In this document: piece by piece, positions 1 through 11,770 of the stretch
Layout of the letters: every line of letters starts with the position of its first letter
Position numbering within the stretch: position 1 is the first letter of the stretch
Assembly (NCBI GenBank): GCA_009192285.1
Contig: CM018607.1
Coordinates: 248,001 to 312,000 of the forward strand
Direction of reading: 5' to 3'
DNA length: 64,000 bases
Source of the DNA: Morchella semilibera
Lineage: Eukaryota; Ascomycota; Pezizomycetes; Pezizales; Morchellaceae
Notes under the pieces: generated by a model
What the model was told of the DNA's origin: nothing
The model's input: only the letters and a program-made list of their open reading frames with translations
Databases searched by the model: none
Made by a program: the position numbers and the translations under genes

Positions 1-405
1 AGGCACAACCATTGACTGTGCTCGGAAGCAACACCCATTACATCAGATGATGAAAGGTGGCCGCTTGAGAAAATTAATAGCATCGTCATGGGTGATACAC
101 TAGTGAGAATACCACTGATTCACTTATTCAGGAATTTCATGATTTACTAGTTGAAGGAAATGGTCTGACCGGCTGAATCAGGCTTCACTAGCTTAAGATA
201 CGGACATGACATGCGATTGGGAAAGTCCATAGGTGGCTTTTCCGGTATCCCGGATGTGGACTCGGTGATAGCATCTCAAAACTAACAATAGACAGGTAAC
301 ACACATAAGAAATCCTATGCCGCTATTATTTATCCATAAGTCACCATCCAATTTCCATCCAATTTCCAAACCGAGCCGCGTTTCCGGTAAGCCAGATGTA
401 AGACC

Positions 406-947
406 CTAGTCCACGCTTCTATAGTTTGCATACCACCTTGCTGCATTTGGATTCTGCCTTGCTTTCTCATTCGCTACCGCCGACACTGGCAGGAAGATCC
501 TCGGGAGTGGAACATGCCCACCGACACTCGCAGACAGATCTGGCCTTGCGCAGCTCTGGAGCCACCCCATCATCCTCGGTGGGTACCTATATATTTACCA
601 ACAATGTCAGCTCATAATTGTCAGTCAGGGTGTTTTTATGCCACGTACACTGGGGGGCCCATAGCTTTCTCGAAGGTCCACAGCTGCTCGCGGCTTGGTG
701 GATCATCCAAAGGCTTGATGATGATGGTGATCTCATTGGGGTTCCCGTCTTCTTCACTGAGAGTGAGGGCCAGATCGTAGTTGCCGTCATACGTGAGCGT
801 GAACTCGTTGTGGTTGTTGGGGGAGGCGTGGATCTGCCAGGGGTCCTCCTCGGAGAGAGAGGTCACAGCGTAGCCGTTAAAGGCGCGTAGCCAGGAGCCC
901 TGGCCTTGGCCTACATGTAGTGAAATTACACCATTCATAAGTGCCAT
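406..947 (-). CDS. Small beta-trefoil-like protein, family copy 1 (two exons)
   Basis: Probable exons 947-649 and 586-406, joined across a 62-nt intron (GTACGT donor, TATATAG acceptor, GCTGAC branch-like site), giving about 159 aa. The second exon is needed because the unspliced frame stops soon after the donor, while exon 2 aligns with exon 2 of the genes at 8059 and 42636. Three segments each end in a Trp motif (PWQI, EQLWTFE, ARWY), the layout of a three-lobed beta-trefoil (ricin-B-like lectin or mycocypin-type inhibitor). No signal peptide or membrane segment, so probably cytosolic. A TATATAA box lies about 90 bp upstream. The fold is inferred from motif spacing and no ligand can be named. 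Gene model fairly sure, function not. Confidence 0.72.
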
Positions 948-1031
948 GATCGCTGCTTGTGCTTGGACGATAATCTGTGAGGAATGAAGAGAGCTGAGTT
1001 CAGGCCGATGAGAGAGCTGGACGATGTAGCA

Positions 1032-1040
1032 CTACTTATA
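1032..1040 (-). promoter_or_regulatory. TATA box of the 947 gene
   Basis: TATATAAG on the minus strand about 90 bp before the start codon at 947. All three genes of this family have a TATATA-type box in this range. Confidence 0.5.
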
Positions 1041-1049
1041 TAGACATAG

Positions 1050-4000
1050 CCAGTACACTTGTTCGCAAAGATGGGCTATCTATCACTGGAATTCAGTCAG
1101 CTTCAGCTCGCCATGTCCACACTGTGTGGTGGGGGGGTGCTGCTCGCGGCATGTTTGAACTACCAAATATTATATTCAATTCCGATGGTGTGATACGATT
1201 ATTATTGAAGAAAAAATAAGATACATACATCAATGCACTTTCGGGGGCTGATTTCCTATCGCGTTGTTCGCGGGTTGGGCCCGGCGGTGCAAGGGGATGG
1301 GCCCAGTGTGTAGCTGAATTCTCACCTGACACACGATCTGCGCGATTCCGTGGTTCTGTTTGACCTCAGCTTGGTTCCCGCACTTTTCCTTCTGCCCTAA
1401 TTCGATATCTGGCGCTTAACCGAACTACCCAGTCAACATGGGCCTCATGACCTCGAAAAGCGGTTATATACAGTTAGGTACTGGCCCAGCCAATAGGATT
1501 ACCACATTTCTACAGCAATTCTACCAGAGGCTGTCGTCTTTTTCCCAATTGGAAACATTCATCATCGATCAAGTTAGGTCAAAGCTTAGACTTTGCTGAT
1601 CCAAGACAGAACTTTTTACTTGGCTAACTCCTGATATTCGGCGGCGAAGAGAGGGGTCTTGGGATGGCACGGGGTAGCATTACAGATACATATTGCAGAT
1701 ATTTCTCCCCAACAGTCTTCATGTGTTGCATGCAGGGTCGGACGCTCGGACCAAACTTTGATTCGCTGGCTATCCAGCCGATCAGTGCAGCGCACCTTTG
1801 CCATATTGAACGATTCCTTGTATCTGATCTCCATATGAGTGCTCTACATAATCTAACTCTATTCTACCCCGCATTTGGCTCTTGCAAGGTGCATCGCTGG
1901 CTTTGCAAGGCTGAATGGAATTGACTGAGGCTTTGGTCCTAGTGTGTAGTTCTTTTCTTTTACCTACGCCCGGGTAGAATGTCGAGAGTCGGGTGGAATA
2001 GACCATGACCCGCATCAGAGGCATCTAGTGGGCTTGGGAGGCGTTCTTGGGAGAGGGATGTCAAGTTCGGTGTACGTGCAGTGTGTTGCACGTTCAGTGA
2101 CAAAGAGTTGAGAGTGACATACCTTCGTTAGCCGGAGAGAGACATATTAGGCCCCGACGGCGTGGTTATAAGTAAGAATATTTCGCTACCTAGAGACCGG
2201 GGAGGCACCGAAATAGGACAGTGATGAAAAGACTCGAAGGAATAAGCGTTGTATATCAATGAAAACCAGTAGGAAAAACATAATACCAAGCTTACTGGAA
2301 AAGCATATAGCGAGTGATCAGTGTAAAAAAATAAAATGAGAGTAATAAAAGATATAGTCCACTCGACACAAGTATTTCAGAGTTAGGGTTCCACCAAATA
2401 GACTACTAAAACTTTGGCGGGGGTCTACTCGGGCTTAAATATAGCGATATTTATCCTTATACCTTCTAAAACAAAGTATCTCACCAAGAGGTAAAAACAT
2501 CTTATGGAACCGGGATATGTCATGTGATCTTCACTTGCTGAGCAGGGAAGGAGGGTACCACATGAGATATAAAAATTAGAAACAACATAGTGGTTAATTA
2601 GGAACTTATATAAATAAATTAACTAGACTAATATACCAAATATTCAGCTTGGGCTATACTATACAAGAGATTTAACTATAACAAACTTACAGCGATAGTG
2701 GGGTTAACGGATTTTCAAATAACATGCTTAGCAGAACAAACAAAAAGAAAATCTCCTACTATTATTACAGATATGTGATACGTGATAAGAGATCCACAAT
2801 TTCTTTCTCCTTTCTGCTCAGCCCATCGATTGCATAGCCCCTCAATGGTAGGTATTATACTTTGCACGGATGAACCAGCTGATCCACTACTTGAGCTACA
2901 TCCTAGCTTAGTAGTAGAATATTCCGTGATAGCCATCAAACAGACAATGAAATCCAAAATCCGTTGCTATATAAAACTATAACTTTCTCAAAAAGAAAAG
3001 TAACATTCATCCGTCTAAAGGATATGAACAGGAGAGTGGGAACGTATCGGCTCTAAGGGGAACTATAAGACCATGCAGGTCACACCATCGGAAGAGGAAC
3101 AAAATGAAACAAAACGTTCAAATATGACTATCAAGGAATACGTGAAATCAATGGGACGCTGTATAGATATCTCACCAGCTAGCATTTGTCTAGGCTTTCA
3201 ATTCAATCAACATTATAAATCTATTCCACGTACCGTCAGAATAGTTGAATATATAGTGCCCGGTTGAGAATAAACTAGGGAATAAGATAATGGAGATTGA
3301 GGGCTCAGAGGCAGAAAGGGCTAAGACTAATCCCACCAAGGAGACATGAAATAACATAAGACTAGCAGAAGGAGATGAAGACCCTGAACACTATACAGCA
3401 TGTACTGGTATTCCTGAACCTCTGTAACAAACAGACGGTACGAGCCGGCTAAGGAGGCAAATACAGAATATGTTAAGTCAAAAGATGCCGGCGAGGGGTA
3501 GGAAAAAAGCATTGGGGCTAGAAGCAGAGAATAAGGCAAAAATACTGCTTCACCAAAGGCAATTAGTGAAGGTAGACCTGGTAAAAGAACTGAATAGTTT
3601 GGGGCTACTCAAAGGGCCATTTAGCAACCACCTCAACTACTTCAAGTCTGAAAACCCTGTTTCAACATAGAACTCTGTCAGGTCTCAGGTGGTTGCTTCT
3701 GTTCTATGCCCTACATCCTATTTATATATGTATTTCTTGGCAAATAATAAAAATTAATATCTGCCGACAAACGTAATGTTCTTATAATTATTCAATAACG
3801 AGATTTTTAAATTTGACGCTAGGTTGCTATAGAATAATGATAAACATCGATTAAACATGATCCTTTAGGCTAGACTAGGGTTAACGACTCTTAAGTTAGA
3901 CAAGGTCAAGTTAAGCCATAATGTCCCGGCTGCTTTGACAATTTCGACTTATTAAGTAATTCTGGTGGTTGATCTCCTAAGGTTCGCTTACTTGTTACAG

Positions 4001-4340
4001 CGCGCAATATCTTTTCCGTATACCAACACGCTACTACATTACAGCAAGGCCTAGTCATGGCCGGAGTACCAGAGATTATTTTAGCAATGCACGTACACGT
4101 CGAAACTCTTAACCAGCGATGAATCGTTACTCCCATCTAGGGTCTACACCCGTCGGAAGATTGGCCACAAACAGGACCTGCGTTAACTTCACCGACTTGT
4201 CTCCCGACCCCTTCATCACCCCCCCTGCTCAGCTTAAGCTTAATTATCAAGCTTTTAAGTCCTAGCTACAATCAGCAGTGAGCTTCCGCATGTCTGACAC
4301 CTGTCTCATACCCCCTTGAACCCCCTAGGCCTTGGTACTC
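1050..4340. other. Gene-free stretch
   Basis: Only short, unsupported reading frames are present. The part from about 2.2 to 3.9 kb is AT-rich and looks decayed. No protein family, repeat pair or RNA gene was recognised. Confidence 0.5.
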
Positions 4341-4347
4341 GTCCTTC

Positions 4348-4450
4348 CATGACGTTTCCGAACACGACCCAATATTGCATACCGTACAAATAGTGGGGAC
4401 TTGGCACCTTTTGTGTGTATGTAATAGCAGTCATGTTCGGAAACGTCATG
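4348..4450. mobile_element. MITE-like hairpin, 103 bp
   Basis: A 21-bp terminal inverted repeat (CATGACGTTTCCGAACAYGAC, near perfect) bounds a short unique centre. It directly abuts the left end of the pogo-type transposon. No coding capacity. Confidence 0.6.
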
Positions 4451-4976
4451 AAGCTAGTAGGTACCCCAAAATCTGAGAAAACTCGTTGCGCTGCAGCAAG
4501 GGTCGTGATGCATGAGACATACAGTAGTATGTCTGACAGCTATGAGTTTTCAACCACAGCCGTGATGAGTGTGGATAGGTATTTAGGAAAGGTAGTAACA
4601 GTTGCGGCCGTAATAGACTCATCCCCCATGATGGCCATGACAGATCCAAACCAAATCATGACTGTTCAAACCCCGAGATCCCCTTCAGCATGTAACTCGG
4701 CAGTCCATGAGAGAAAGAGACCCGGTCCCAAACCCAAACCAGTTGAAGCCCGGATTCCTCGTGGTATTGTGAAGCCACTTCGGCGTGTCCAAAGACCATA
4801 TACACGAGAACGGAAGATACAAGTTCTGACCTTTTTGATTCACTACCGTGTACCCTGTCTTGATGGATTTACTGGGGAGCCAAGTACACGCCCAGTAAAT
4901 CACAAAGAGGCGAGTAAGGTGTTTTTGATCCCTACTAGCACAATCAGCGGCTGGTGGAATCAGCACGACCAGATCT

Positions 4977-5515
4977 CTAACGGAGCGAGGTCGGGGTCAG
5001 GAATGAGGCGGGGTAAATTCCAGGAACAGGGGCAGAACGGGGTCGGCTCAGGAGATACCCGAGGCGAGGCAGGTTCGGGTTCAGGTTCAGGTTCAGGTTC
5101 AGGGACGAGGTAGAACAGAAGGGCCGAAGCCAAAGTAATATATTGCTAACAGAAAGAAGACGTTGCCTAGAGAGACAGAAACATAGGAAAGAACGAACAC
5201 TATATATACAACTATTCCCCCGCACCGATGACTCATACCATAGAACCCCATAGAAACTCGCACACTCCCGTACCACCCGTACTATTTCCAATAAACTCCA
5301 TTCTATCCCGTTACTACCCAATCCTCCCTAGTGCTTATATTCCATTCCCGAACTCCTTCCTAACCCGTCATTCTAGTTCCAACATCGACCGATACTATCC
5401 AACAACCCTGTTCCGAAGACGCCTTGGCGGGGGACGAGGTGCAGGAGGCGGAGCCGTGATAAGATCGTTCAAGCACCACTTGGTAGTCGATTGCAACGTC
5501 AAAGTTATTTGTGTA
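4977..5515 (+). mobile_element. Insertion A inside the transposase (unknown short element)
   Basis: About 540 bp with no transposase homology sits between the helix-turn-helix (STISGWW) and the next conserved block. It contains a 6-bp tandem array (GGTTCA, 5086-5104, coding for Gly-Ser) and a purine-rich stretch. It shares diagnostic segments with the reverse complement of insertion B (for example ATAGAACCCCATAGAAAC near 5243), so both belong to one unknown element family in opposite orientations. Exact ends and target duplication could not be fixed. Confidence 0.6.
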
Positions 5516-6203
5516 AATGGCCAGAACTAGAATTGAGGTTTCTTTCAGCATTCACGGTGCGCAGATAGGAGGGAAAAACAGTTCGTCGTGGCTGGTTTCG
5601 CAGTACATGCCGTCGGTTATTTCTAGAGTGTTATCCACAGCTTGACGGGTTTTTGTTTTGTTTTTCAGCTGGATGGTTTCATGGTTTCTTAACTTGGCAC
5701 CAAATCTCTCTTCGGTTTACAACAAATAAAGCCCAACATATTCCTAGTGATTATATACAACTTATTGTATGTTGGCTACAATCCAATCGGCGAAATTCGC
5801 AACCACGATCTTATATGGAAACTGTATTGATAAGGGATGTTGGTCGTTATATGTTGAGCAATATTTGCAATTTGGATGAAACTCCTTTACCTTTTGAATA
5901 TCTTGATGGACGCTCCTATAGTTTTAAAGGATTAAAAACTATATGGGCAAAATCAAGTCGCAGTGGTAGGGATAAACGACAAGCTACATTAATTTTGTGT
6001 GTTTTTGCGGATGGTGTCGCATGAATACGATCACTCATCATCTTTCACAGGAAAGGTAGCGACAGAATGAATGCGGAACAACGCCTCTATGATGATCGTG
6101 TAATTGTTGAATTCAATCCTACAGCATATAATAATGAACAATTATTCCTCAAATATATTGAACAACACCTCATATCTGCATTGGAAGGACGTCCCAGCCT
6201 ATT

Positions 6204-6830
6204 GTTCCGCCGCCTTGGCATCTGTCCCGACAGCTCGGTAGGCGATGCATGGTTGTGATTGTTAGGGTAATGTTAAGCGAGGGTGGGGAGCGCGAGATGG
6301 AGGTTGTCGTCATTGAGTTCTGGGAGGTTCGATGGCGTGATGGATTGGTAATTTAGAATAGCGGAGATGGTGGGGAGGATTACGAGGTGTGGTAGCGACG
6401 GGTTTCTATGAGGTTCTATAAGCGAAAGTGTAAGTCATAGCGGACTAGTGGAGGAGGTGTGTTAAATAGCGGGTATAGACGTTTTCCTTAGTTCTTTCTT
6501 TCTTTTCTCTCTGTCTCGTCTTCCTGTTATCTCGGTACATAGGAATCTACTCCTATTTCTAAGCTACAGCTCTTCGTACCAAAAACTCAGTCCTCTTAAA
6601 AAGAGGAAACCCATAGTACTTCTCATCGTTCCCGTTGAGGTCTATCTGGTCCTCACTCTCCCTGCCCTGTGTCCTTGTGCCTTTGCCCTTGCCTTCGCCG
6701 GTGCCTGTGCTTGTGCCTGCTCGGTGTTGCCTTTGTCTTCGTCGGTCTCCTCGTCGCTTCGGCTGTGCCCCTCGGGCTCTTCTGCGTCATCATTGTCATC
6801 TTCTTCTTTGCGTCAGGTTACTCCGTCACA
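6204..6830 (-). mobile_element. Insertion B inside the transposase, 6-bp target duplication
   Basis: 627 bp flanked by CCTATT at 6198-6203 and 6831-6836. Removing the insert and one CCTATT restores an open junction between the flanking transposase blocks. It is related to insertion A but reversed. It holds a GC-rich imperfect repeat (6660-6740) coding for Ala/Gln-rich sequence on the minus strand. No terminal inverted repeats and no recognised protein. Confidence 0.7.
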
Positions 6831-7997
6831 CCTATTCGCTCTTGATGTCGCAGAATTCCACAAAACCCCGATGGTGTTACAGAAGCTTCAACAACACGAT
6901 ATTATACCATCACTAATTCCTCCTGGATGTACTGGCCTCATTCAACCTCTGGACGTATCAATCAACAAACCGTTGAGGGAACGGATCAGGGGTATTACAG
7001 ACGAGGCTATCGATCAAGGACCAATGGAGGATGTATGGACCGTAAGGGACCGACGCGTTCTCACCACTAAATGTGTCGGGCAAGCTTGGGAAGACTTTTG
7101 TACTCAACCCCAAATAGTGATTGATTCTTTCCGACACGTTGGACTGTCCCTTCCGATTGATGGAAGTGATGACCATAAGCTGAATATCAAAGGGCTTGAT
7201 TCTGTCGAAATAGGAGACTGGAGATGGCCAGAGAACCGACCAGAAGCAGCTCCTGAAGCAGGATCATTGGTAGATAGCGAGTCTATAGTAATTCCTGTAG
7301 ATAGTGATGAGTCCGTAGCTGTTGAATACTTTAGGCCCTGGGAAGAGTTTTGAAAAACAAAACCCAAGGGCGAGTTGAACCTAAATCCTTTGGTTACTAT
7401 CTAATGCCAGAACTACTACACTACCATTTCATATGAGATCGTACCTTGAGTCCTTTTGATATTGCCCAGCTCACTAATGCATGTCCCTATATGTCTCACG
7501 CATCACGACCCTTGCTGCAGCGCAACGAGTTTTCTCAGATTTTGCAGTAGTACTCTACTCTACAAAGGCTGCTATCGCAGCTAATTGCACACCAGGGTAC
7601 CTATTGGGCGAACAGTAGAGGGCTGAGGATGAGACATGTCTCACAGCCACCGCTGTCCACTCACTCGGAAATCTTAAATTATAGCCCTTGCCGAGAATGG
7701 GAGCTCGGGCCGACGCTAACAGTCAGAGTGAGACTATGTTGGTTAGTCCCTCCTATAGGAGGCCACCAGACCGCACATCAGCAGGTACGGAGCTCCATTC
7801 GGGAGTGAGGTGGAATAAGGTGGAATGTTGGGAGAGCTCAACTCGCAAGAAAAAAAGGAACTGGGAGGGCTATATTCGATTTGGTGCATTTAGAGTTGAA
7901 TCAGGGGCAATTACCTGGGCTCTGGAATCAATATTAAATACTCCTCAAGGAACAACCCACCCCCCGGCCATTAAGCACTCCCACCACTACACCCATA

Positions 7998-8022
7998 TAT
8001 ATATACGCCCACATATATACAC
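7998..8022 (+). promoter_or_regulatory. Paired TATA boxes of the 8059 gene
   Basis: Two ATATATA runs lie 37-61 bp before the ATG at 8059. Between them and the ATG the sequence is C-rich, as in many fungal leaders. Confidence 0.45.
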
Positions 8023-8058
8023 TTTGCTCTACATTCCTCCCGCTCAAAAGACAACACG

Positions 8059-8611
8059 ATGTCCCTCATGATGAATAGCACTGTAGCAATTACCCATGCC
8101 CTCGGCAACCTCACCGCCGTCAACACCGGCATGGACGACGTCCCTGTCCCCCTTCTCGGTGCTACCAGCGCCGGCTTCTGGGCCGTCCACCCAGACCCCA
8201 GCGGCTTCGACCAGTTCGCCCTCGTATACGAAAACAACCCCAACCTCACACTAACACTTTCCCCAATGCCGCCACTGTCCGGAAGCAAGAATTATATCGA
8301 AATCATACTCACCCAGCTCGAAGACCCACCGAATGTCTCGCAGCTCTGGGTTCTAGATGAGGGCGTCGAGGTCCCGTATGTTTCTCTCAGTTCGCATGGA
8401 CCAGTGAAGCTTGGCTAACGGGAGTACTAGTGGCAACCCCCCGTCCATGAAGGGGCGGTTACAGAGTGCGGCGGTGAAGGACCGCTTTGCGACTGCAGGC
8501 AATGTTTCGCATCAGTCGCCAGAGGCATGGGAGGTAGTGGCGGAGGTGTTGAATCCAGAGGCGCAGACACAGACGTGGTATTTTATGTACGAGGAAATGC
8601 AGAATTTCTAG
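8059..8611 (+). CDS. Small beta-trefoil-like protein, family copy 2 (two exons)
   Basis: Exons 8059-8375 and 8431-8611 with a 55-nt intron (GTATGT donor, TACTAG acceptor), giving about 165 aa. The intron sits at the same alignment position and phase as in the gene at 947. Three segments end in FWAVH, QLWVLD and QTWYFM, giving a QxW-like pattern once per lobe, as in beta-trefoil proteins. No signal peptide. The coding part is GC-richer than its surroundings. Protein identity to copy 1 is low except around the second Trp motif and the PPxMxGxLQS stretch after the intron, so the duplication is old or fast-evolving. Lectin or inhibitor activity is only an inference from fold. Confidence 0.78.
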
Positions 8612-9620
8612 TTGGACTCGGCTGTGTGTGCCGGTTGAATTTTGTGTTGATACCGGAACTGGAGAGGGGGTGGTTTTCGGCTTGGAGTGGCCTTTAGCTA
8701 TGTATTTAGTATTTAATGATATGTGATCTTTGGGCTTATACCACTGCGGGACACGTGTCAGCCTTTGTCCACATCCTTGACGGTTTAAGGAACCGAAACT
8801 ATCGCTTCAAGGTTAAGGATCCTCCGGAAACCTGAATAAGACTGAACCCAGTTGCTTCGAATGAGCTGCGACGGCAAATGGCAATTTCAGCTTGCGGAAC
8901 TTTCTTATGGCTCAAAACCTAAGCTACAGCGAGAGAACGCCCTATGCTTAGAGTTATCCTGCTTTTTCAAATCCATTACATACGCTAGCTATATATTCTA
9001 GTTTTAGCCAGCGAGTACAATATATATTATGTACGGGGAAACAAGTGACAGACACCCCCGCGCAGGAATGTCCGAAAGTTAAAAAGACACATCCTGACAC
9101 GATATATCCGGGGGCCTATGTGGCCTTCCACGCGCATTTGAAGGACCTGGGGGGTGGATTTCAACAGATGCAGTCAATTGCCTCAAGTGAACTGGTTGTG
9201 CTTTCGCAGGATGCAGCGGGGTAGATCGCGTAATCCTGAGGTGGGTGAATAGGTCCAGGCGAAGTGTTAAACAAAACGTTATGCAAAACAGATTGCGGCA
9301 AAACATTTTGCAAATAGGGACATGATAATGAAGGCAAGGTATAGTAATGCTCTAAAGATCAGGATCGATCGAATGGTTTTCACATGATTATGAGGTAAAC
9401 CTGCGCATCAGAAGAAATCTTTTAATATATACATTGATTTCCCAATTTGTGGGGGTACTAAAATTACCATGAACTCCCGGCTTCAAAGGCCTCTTACAGT
9501 TCACTTAAAAGTTAGCAATTTGATTGGCCGAAATATCTTCTTGTCACTACGCTAAAAGTCTCCGCACCCAAACCCCAACTCGACATAGTTTAAAAGACCT
9601 TTGCTGTATGAATCCATCCA
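8612..9620. other. Gene-free stretch
   Basis: Nothing recognised on either strand. Confidence 0.5.
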
Positions 9621-9760
9621 CTCCGGAGAGAGGGAGAGGGTGGTTGTCATAGCCTAAGGGCTGAATGCATGTATGAAGTAAAGTATAAATAAATAAATGA
9701 GTATGTACCTTCGTCACACGACAGTTTCAACCCTGACCCTGACCCTGACCCTGGACTCAA
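9621..9760 (+). repeat. Dispersed repeat R1 copy with CCCTGA array
   Basis: A purine-rich block, then GTTGTCATAGCC, GCATGTATGAAGTA and an AATA-type run, followed by four CCCTGA units (9728-9754) resembling degenerate telomere repeat. The same order recurs near 13.95, 50.3, 50.6 and 62.2 kb. Confidence 0.55.
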
Positions 9761-11650
9761 ACAGTTTAGCGCTTGGCGATAAGTAACCCACACATCGACA
9801 CTGAGAGCAGCATAGGGAAGGCGGAGGGGTCTTGTTTTAGCCTCTTTCTTTGCTTTAGGTTCACTCATCAGACGATACATTGATCATTGGTTTAGCTACA
9901 TAATCATGCTACATACTACTGTTTCGGATCAGAATCCATGAAGCACCAGAGATAGTCGGGAATGTATAATCCTCCCTAGATCGACCGTACCCACACACAG
10001 AGCAAGTAGCTTCTTCTGTGCGGCCGATAGTAAAAATAGAGCCAGCCAAAAACAGAAATATTTGCCCAATCAGGCTAGTGATGGCTAGAATACAAAACCC
10101 GTGAACCGCGCAATCCCTGCCGCGGGGGATAGGGTGAAACTCACTAAAGTCTTTATTTCTCTGTTTGGAAAAGCCCTCGCATTCAAAACCTTTGGGGGCT
10201 CTGGCATTTTTTACCCTATGCGACACTTGAATACCGGATTAAGGGAAGCCCTAGACTTTGATATTCAGTTCGAAAAGGGGGTGCTGGTTTGGGCTATACC
10301 CGCGCAGCTGCTCCACATTCTAAAGGATTTATAAACTAGTTTTCGAGCCCAATACCTTCTAACTTCTCCCTCCGCACGGATAGGGATGTATATTTAGACC
10401 AGATAGATCGCATCCATCGATATCGCCAAATTGACGCTAGGTGCACTGCCGCACATTATTGCCTAGTGTTGGTAGACTTAGCAAGTGTCATAATCGAGTC
10501 TTGGCGCCAAGGGACCATACCGTGGACGTACGATTTTAGAATCCATGGATCCAATCAAGAACGTTTTGCCGTTAAAGGTGCGCCGGTGGTGGTGCGTACC
10601 GTTAACCGCTTTCCTTTCTTCATACCATCCTTTCTTATTATTCTTCTCAATTTCTCGCTTCCTAGATTCCACCTTTGACCCTAAGCACACCCCAAACCCG
10701 GACAATACACACCCACCATAGTCACTCTCGCTACTCTTCTAAGCTCCTCCACTGCCATACATTTTAAGTCAAAATCAACATCGCCAGTCCAAATACCAAT
10801 CAAAATATCTTCCCCCTGCCCGACCGAGCTCGTGCAAGGGTATAAAGGGAAAATGAATCAGCCCCACCAAGATGAGTCAGTAGCCACGCCATATAAAAGT
10901 CATTTTCACCTTGATCTTAGAGATAGAAAGAGTGGGCATGTAGATACGCCATACATTATTCTAGGTGCTTTATCCCGACGCGAATATTTGATGTCCTCTT
11001 CATAACTAATGGATTAAACACAAAAAGACGCCCCATCACAAGATATCACTCGGCCATAATCGACCACAACGATCATAATTCATTGATTTTATTCCTGTAG
11101 GGCGGGCCGGAAGTTCAGTAAGATGGAAAAATAGGAATCAACATCGCATCTTCTATATGATTCTCCGTACTCTAGGGGGGGAAGGAAGAATTAGGGAGCC
11201 GGAACTCGGAAGTGGTTTCAATCCCGGTAAAAGTGCAGTATGGAGAGCCGAACGGGAGAGGCGGACTTACCGGTCTTATGCGACTCTCTATAGCGCAAGT
11301 AACGAACTATTTTTCTAGTTTGAGGTTTTGGGCACACACCTAGTGTTAACTTGAATCTCAAAGGCTAGTGTAGATCCCTTAATTTAAACCTTTCTTACGA
11401 CCTGGGTAATACATGAGCCGCCAGGCTTGTTGACACTTCGAGCTGTAGCGCACCAAGACTTAAAAGCCATGGTTTGCCGAATCAAGTCAAATCATGACAT
11501 GTACACAGTGGTTGTTCAAAAGATCAGGTCTTTCATAATGCTTTATTTTTCTGTTTAGATGATTTGTATGTATTTTGCCAACAGAAACTGGGTTTGTCAA
11601 ACACGAGTGCTTGCTGAGTAGTGAGTAACTAGGAAGGTGGTAGGTGGCGT
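9761..11650. other. Gene-free stretch
   Basis: Several 70-105 codon frames exist (for example 10101-10334 plus) but none has family support, intron evidence or a good start context. Confidence 0.45.
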
Positions 11651-11657
11651 AATTAAG

Positions 11658-11770
11658 TACAGCGGCAGGTAATAAGTGATGGAACGCCCTGAGGTACAAA
11701 CACCAAATGTTGGTGGCGTTTTACCAAAACAGGCATCACTGTGTTCCACCACTTATTACCTACCGCTGTA
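11658..11770. mobile_element. MITE family M1, copy a
   Basis: The terminal inverted repeat TACAGCGGCAGGTAATAAG is matched at the right end by CTTATTACCTACCGCTGTA. The ends read TA-CAGCGG, like Tc1/pogo MITEs that duplicate TA. Other copies are at 14224, 35513 and 49129. Confidence 0.75.

Larger units (their letters stand above)
4628..7353 (+). pseudogene. pogo/Tigger-type DDE transposase, broken by insertions and stops
   Basis: Encoded the enzyme that cuts and moves the surrounding element. Fragments in order: a basic N-terminus from ATG 4628 with a psq-type helix-turn-helix ending in STISGWW (about 4750-4965); GKTVRRGWFR with one in-frame TAG just before it (about 5520-5640); the SAGWFHGFL and NRRNSQPR blocks; the DDE core with NLDETPLPFEYLDG (5870-5910) and WAKSSRSG; FNPTAYNNEQLF (about 6110); then, after the second insertion, ALDVAEFHKTP and PGCTGLIQPLDVSINKP (6840-6975). 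A frame break lies near 6024-6066. The family and its order are clear; the copy cannot make a full enzyme. Confidence 0.85.
4458..7604 (+). mobile_element. Degenerate pogo-type DNA transposon with long TIRs
   Basis: Near-identical inverted repeats of about 55 bp lie at 4468-4521 and 7489-7543. A second matched block (TAGGTACCC) lies at 4458 and 7596-7604. The right end carries about 50 bp between the two blocks that the left end lacks, so the left end has probably lost that piece. Between the TIRs is a transposase of the CENP-B/pogo DDE type, in pieces on the plus strand. Two insertions (about 4980-5515 and 6204-6830) inflate the element to 3.15 kb. A TA target duplication would be expected for this family but is not certain here. 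Confidence 0.85.

Noticed and set aside
426-890. Plus-strand frames opposite the first beta-trefoil gene
   Set aside because: They mirror the minus-strand gene; no start context, family or intron support.
10101-10334. 77-codon frame GVLVWAIPAQLLHIL-type
   Set aside because: No ATG start, no family, repeat-rich surroundings.
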